This document shows, one piece after another, positions 35,527 through 37,728 of a stretch of 37,728 nucleotides of DNA. Location: the NCBI GenBank assembly GCA_017429945.1, contig JAFRNY010000076.1, forward strand, positions 1 through 37,728, read 5' to 3'. The notes beneath the pieces were generated by a model that was not told where the DNA came from, did no database searches, and saw only the letters and a program-made list of their open reading frames with translations. Source of the stretch: Bacteroidaceae bacterium. Lineage in GTDB: Bacteria; Bacteroidota; Bacteroidia; Bacteroidales; Bacteroidaceae. The position numbers were made by a program, and so were the translations under genes. Within the stretch, counting starts at the first letter, position 1; the number at the start of each line of letters is the position of its first letter.

Positions 35527-35561
35527 TTGTCAATTATACATTACCAATTATACATTATACG
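35527..35561. repeat. Short AT-rich repeat between GH59 and SGNH genes
   Basis: The words CAATTATACATT and ACAATTATACATTATACG-like repeats fill the gap. This is the same style of intergenic AT repeat as at 24240-24285 and 27815-27845. Confidence 0.5.
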
Positions 35562-37664
35562 TCATCCAATCGGCGCTATCGTCGGAAGGTTCTGGCTTCC
35601 GCGAGGCTGGGTGTTGCCCACCGGCGCTATACGCAGATTGTCGAAATAGGGCGTTGAGATACTGCGTTCATGCTGTGGAACTATCAGACCAGCCATGCCC
35701 TTGCGATAATGGTCGGACGTGGCTTTGACCACCTCATTGCCATCGACATAACCTGTAATCTGGTCGCCGAGGAAGCGCAGGCGCAGGTTGTGCCACTGGC
35801 AGGCCGCTATGCCCGCCACCTGTGCTTCGACCAAGGTGTATTCGCCGCCGATCTCCACATCCTTGCGCGCCAGAATGGCGGCCTGCTGCTCCTTGTCGCC
35901 GATGAGCTCTTTCTGATCGAGCTTGCCACGCGTGAGGATGAGTGTGCAGCGACCTTGGTCGTCGAGCTTAAGATAGTAGCCTTTGGCCCAGACGCCATAG
36001 CCCGAGCCCACATCGCACAGGCGGCCCATCACGCCAGCCTCATCCTGCGGGTTCAGGTAGACATCGGCACTGACCTCATAGTCGCGCCAGGCGGAGTCAC
36101 CGAGGATAGTGTAGTGGTGCCATTCGGGAGCCCAACTGAGGGTGTGGGCGCCCACAGTCTGACGGATGCATCGCGAGGAATGGCTCTTCGGCGTGGGGTT
36201 CTCCACGAGCTCGAAGCAGCCGATGAGGTCGGCGGTGTAGTGGGGCAGGTAGCCCCAAGCGGCCATATCTTTATATTGTTCGAAGTCGTCGTGATAAGGG
36301 AGGGGGAAAGGTCGCGAGGCCGGCACATCGGCAAAGCCGCCTTTCTGCTGACCAGTCGTCGTGGAGAGCGAATAGACCGTGCCAGGCTTTACGGTGAGGG
36401 CGAACGAGCCCCTCTTGGGCGTGATGTCTTGCTCGCGTACGAACTGGGCGCGGGCATCGCTGGTCCACAGGCATAGCTTGCCTTTCTTCAAGCCGCCAGC
36501 CACTTTAACGTTGATGGTCTGTTCCTGCTTGGCATCCTTGGTCTCAATGATGATACTATAGTCGCCAGTCGAGGGGTCACGCAGCGTGACCATCGAGCCC
36601 CCGCCGTCGAGTTTGACACAACCGCCATCGACATAGCGCCAACCCAGATGGGTGAACTGTCCGTAGTGGGCATAGCCCCAAAGGGCTTCGCGCACAGTAT
36701 AGTTGCCGCTCCACGGTTCGCGCGCCAACAACATGGCGGGGTCGTGGCTGTATGGTTCCAAGGGATAGACACCAGCGATGTCGTACCAGTTGATGATTCG
36801 CGTAGCTCCGCTGACGATATAGTTCTCGTTGAAGCACTTGACGATGCTGATAAGGCAGTCGAAGCCGGGACGGTAGACGTGCTCCTCGCTGTTCCAGACG
36901 GGTTTACCCAGTTGGTCGATGATGGCGCGTTGTTCGGCTGTCATCGGAACTTCGCTGAAAGTGTGGGCACAGACGACGTCGAGGGCATCGGCAAACTCTT
37001 TGTCCTCCTGCATACGCTGGAGGAAATCGAGCTTCGAGCGGCCCCAGTTGCCGAAGCCGTGGAGCTTCACGTCGCCAAAGCCGCGCTCGTCCATCGCACG
37101 ACGCATATTCTTGGCGAACTTGTCGTTCCAGCCTTTCTCATTGTGACAGCCCAGGGCATCGAGCTCCAGCCCATGCACCTCGCGCAGGCCGCGCATCCAG
37201 GCGATGTAGTAGTCCACCATATCGTCCGACCAGAAATTGCCTACCCATGCCGGGGCGCTCCAAGCTGTGGCATCGAGAGCCAGCGCACTGTTGCGAAGCT
37301 TGGCCTCGCGCATCACCCACCACATATAACCGCGCTGGAAATTGGCATCGCCGCGCCAGTGGCTGTGCGAAGGCATACTGCCTTGAGTGGAATTGCCGTC
37401 GCCCGGCACCTCGATAAGCATGGTGCTGACCGAAGCACCGAACATGGGCTTGAACACCAAGTCCATAATCTGCGAGCGCTGCGGCTCGGGATAGTCCTTG
37501 AGCAACACTGAGGTGGCACCGCCGCCGTTGACGGCTCCGATTCCCTCAAAGATGCCGCCTTTGGCTGCGGCACTGATTTGTACGGTCTGAACATCTGCGC
37601 CTCGCACGCTACCTGCCATAATCAGCGTCAGCGCAGAAATTATGAGAAGACTTCTTGTATTCAT
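35562..37664 (-). CDS. GH59 galactosidase (galactocerebrosidase-like), secreted
   Basis: A 700-residue secreted protein; signal peptide about 1-22 (TRSLLIISALTLIMAGSVRG). It matches family GH59: GIFEGIGAVNGGGATSVLL (37-55), YPEPQRSQIMDLVFKP, FGASVSTMLIEVPGDGNSTQG, RGYMWWVMREAKLRN, then CHNEKGW with acid/base Glu176 and VWNSEEHV with nucleophile Glu260. A beta-sandwich domain follows. The C-terminal part (about 470-690, DDFEQYKDMAAWGYLPHYTA onward) is a LamG-like domain as in galactocerebrosidase. Bacterial GH59 proteins cleave terminal beta-galactosides; the real substrate is unknown. It is the first visible gene of this operon; the promoter lies outside the window. Confidence 0.92.
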   Translation of the reverse strand: MNTRSLLIISALTLIMAGSVRGADVQTVQISAAAKGGIFEGIGAVNGGGATSVLLKDYPEPQRSQIMDLVFKPMFGASVSTMLIEVPGDGNSTQGSMPSHSHWRGDANFQRGYMWWVMREAKLRNSALALDATAWSAPAWVGNFWSDDMVDYYIAWMRGLREVHGLELDALGCHNEKGWNDKFAKNMRRAMDERGFGDVKLHGFGNWGRSKLDFLQRMQEDKEFADALDVVCAHTFSEVPMTAEQRAIIDQLGKPVWNSEEHVYRPGFDCLISIVKCFNENYIVSGATRIINWYDIAGVYPLEPYSHDPAMLLAREPWSGNYTVREALWGYAHYGQFTHLGWRYVDGGCVKLDGGGSMVTLRDPSTGDYSIIIETKDAKQEQTINVKVAGGLKKGKLCLWTSDARAQFVREQDITPKRGSFALTVKPGTVYSLSTTTGQQKGGFADVPASRPFPLPYHDDFEQYKDMAAWGYLPHYTADLIGCFELVENPTPKSHSSRCIRQTVGAHTLSWAPEWHHYTILGDSAWRDYEVSADVYLNPQDEAGVMGRLCDVGSGYGVWAKGYYLKLDDQGRCTLILTRGKLDQKELIGDKEQQAAILARKDVEIGGEYTLVEAQVAGIAACQWHNLRLRFLGDQITGYVDGNEVVKATSDHYRKGMAGLIVPQHERSISTPYFDNLRIAPVGNTQPRGSQNLPTIAPIG

Positions 37665-37679
37665 TATGTGCGAGGTTAG

Positions 37680-37728
37680 GAAGAATATTAAAAGTGAAAA
37701 GTGAAAAATGAAAAGTGAAAAATGAAAA
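37680..37728. repeat. Tandem repeat AAAAGTGAAAA at the right edge
   Basis: The words AAAAGTG and AAAAATG repeat to the end of the window upstream of the GH59 gene. They are the reverse-complement form of the TTTTCAY array at 28553-28648. The array continues beyond the window. Confidence 0.75.

Noticed and set aside
28640-37664. Full polysaccharide utilisation locus with SusC/SusD
   Set aside because: No TonB-dependent receptor or SusD-like lipoprotein is present in the window; these could lie to the right outside it.

Overview
The window looks like a chromosome segment of a Bacteroidales bacterium, probably Prevotellaceae-like. The evidence is several promoters of the Bacteroidetes type (TTG, about 20 bases, TAnnTTTG), a NigD-like lipoprotein, the PASTA / RluD / Ddl gene order, a mannan operon in the order I know from Bacteroides fragilis, and a secreted lyase ending in a YTIDGRR-type C-terminus. 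The genus is an inference. Most chromosomal genes look GC-rich, while parts of the helicase island look clearly more AT-rich (judged by eye on sampled lines).

Left part (1-13455): an accessory region. A 3' half of a tRNA(CAU) with its terminator (247-332) looks like an integration scar. Next comes a five-gene minus-strand operon read from a strong promoter at 12290-12320: a 1565-residue fusion of DnaQ-type exonuclease, RecQ helicase and UvrD-type helicase; a second RecQ helicase with a long C-terminal tail; a PLD-nuclease/SF2-helicase/DUF3427 protein; a NUDIX pyrophosphohydrolase; and a Vsr mismatch endonuclease. The genes overlap or lie 3-8 bases apart, which suggests one functional unit. 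This is the best candidate here for an undescribed system (genome defence or repair). Its Vsr carries an in-frame repeat-derived insertion inside the zinc site. Upstream lies about 1.4 kb of mostly noncoding DNA with a 280-base imperfect palindrome.

Middle part (13456-28417): housekeeping genes. gyrB; a stretch of 12-base and 16-base tandem repeats; rpsT with an upstream tRNA-Glu; recO on the plus strand; a very large secreted rhamnogalacturonan lyase (PL11) fused to autotransporter-type beta repeats; a cell-envelope operon (PASTA protein, RluD, Ddl, acyltransferase, NigD-like lipoprotein); and the divergent pair rpmH / efp.

Right part (28640-37728): a minus-strand glycan operon. It holds a GH59 galactosidase-like enzyme, an SGNH esterase, a CE1-type esterase, a GH26 mannanase, a GH130 mannosylglucose phosphorylase, a GPH sugar symporter and a cellobiose/mannobiose 2-epimerase. 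The last four form the known route mannan to mannobiose to mannosylglucose to mannose-1-phosphate plus glucose. The esterases and GH59 enzyme probably trim acetylated or galactosylated (galacto)mannan. No SusC/SusD pair is visible in the window.

Intergenic spaces are full of short tandem repeats (units of 7, 8, 12 and 16 bases) and a dispersed GC-rich palindrome. In several places these repeats run into reading frames.
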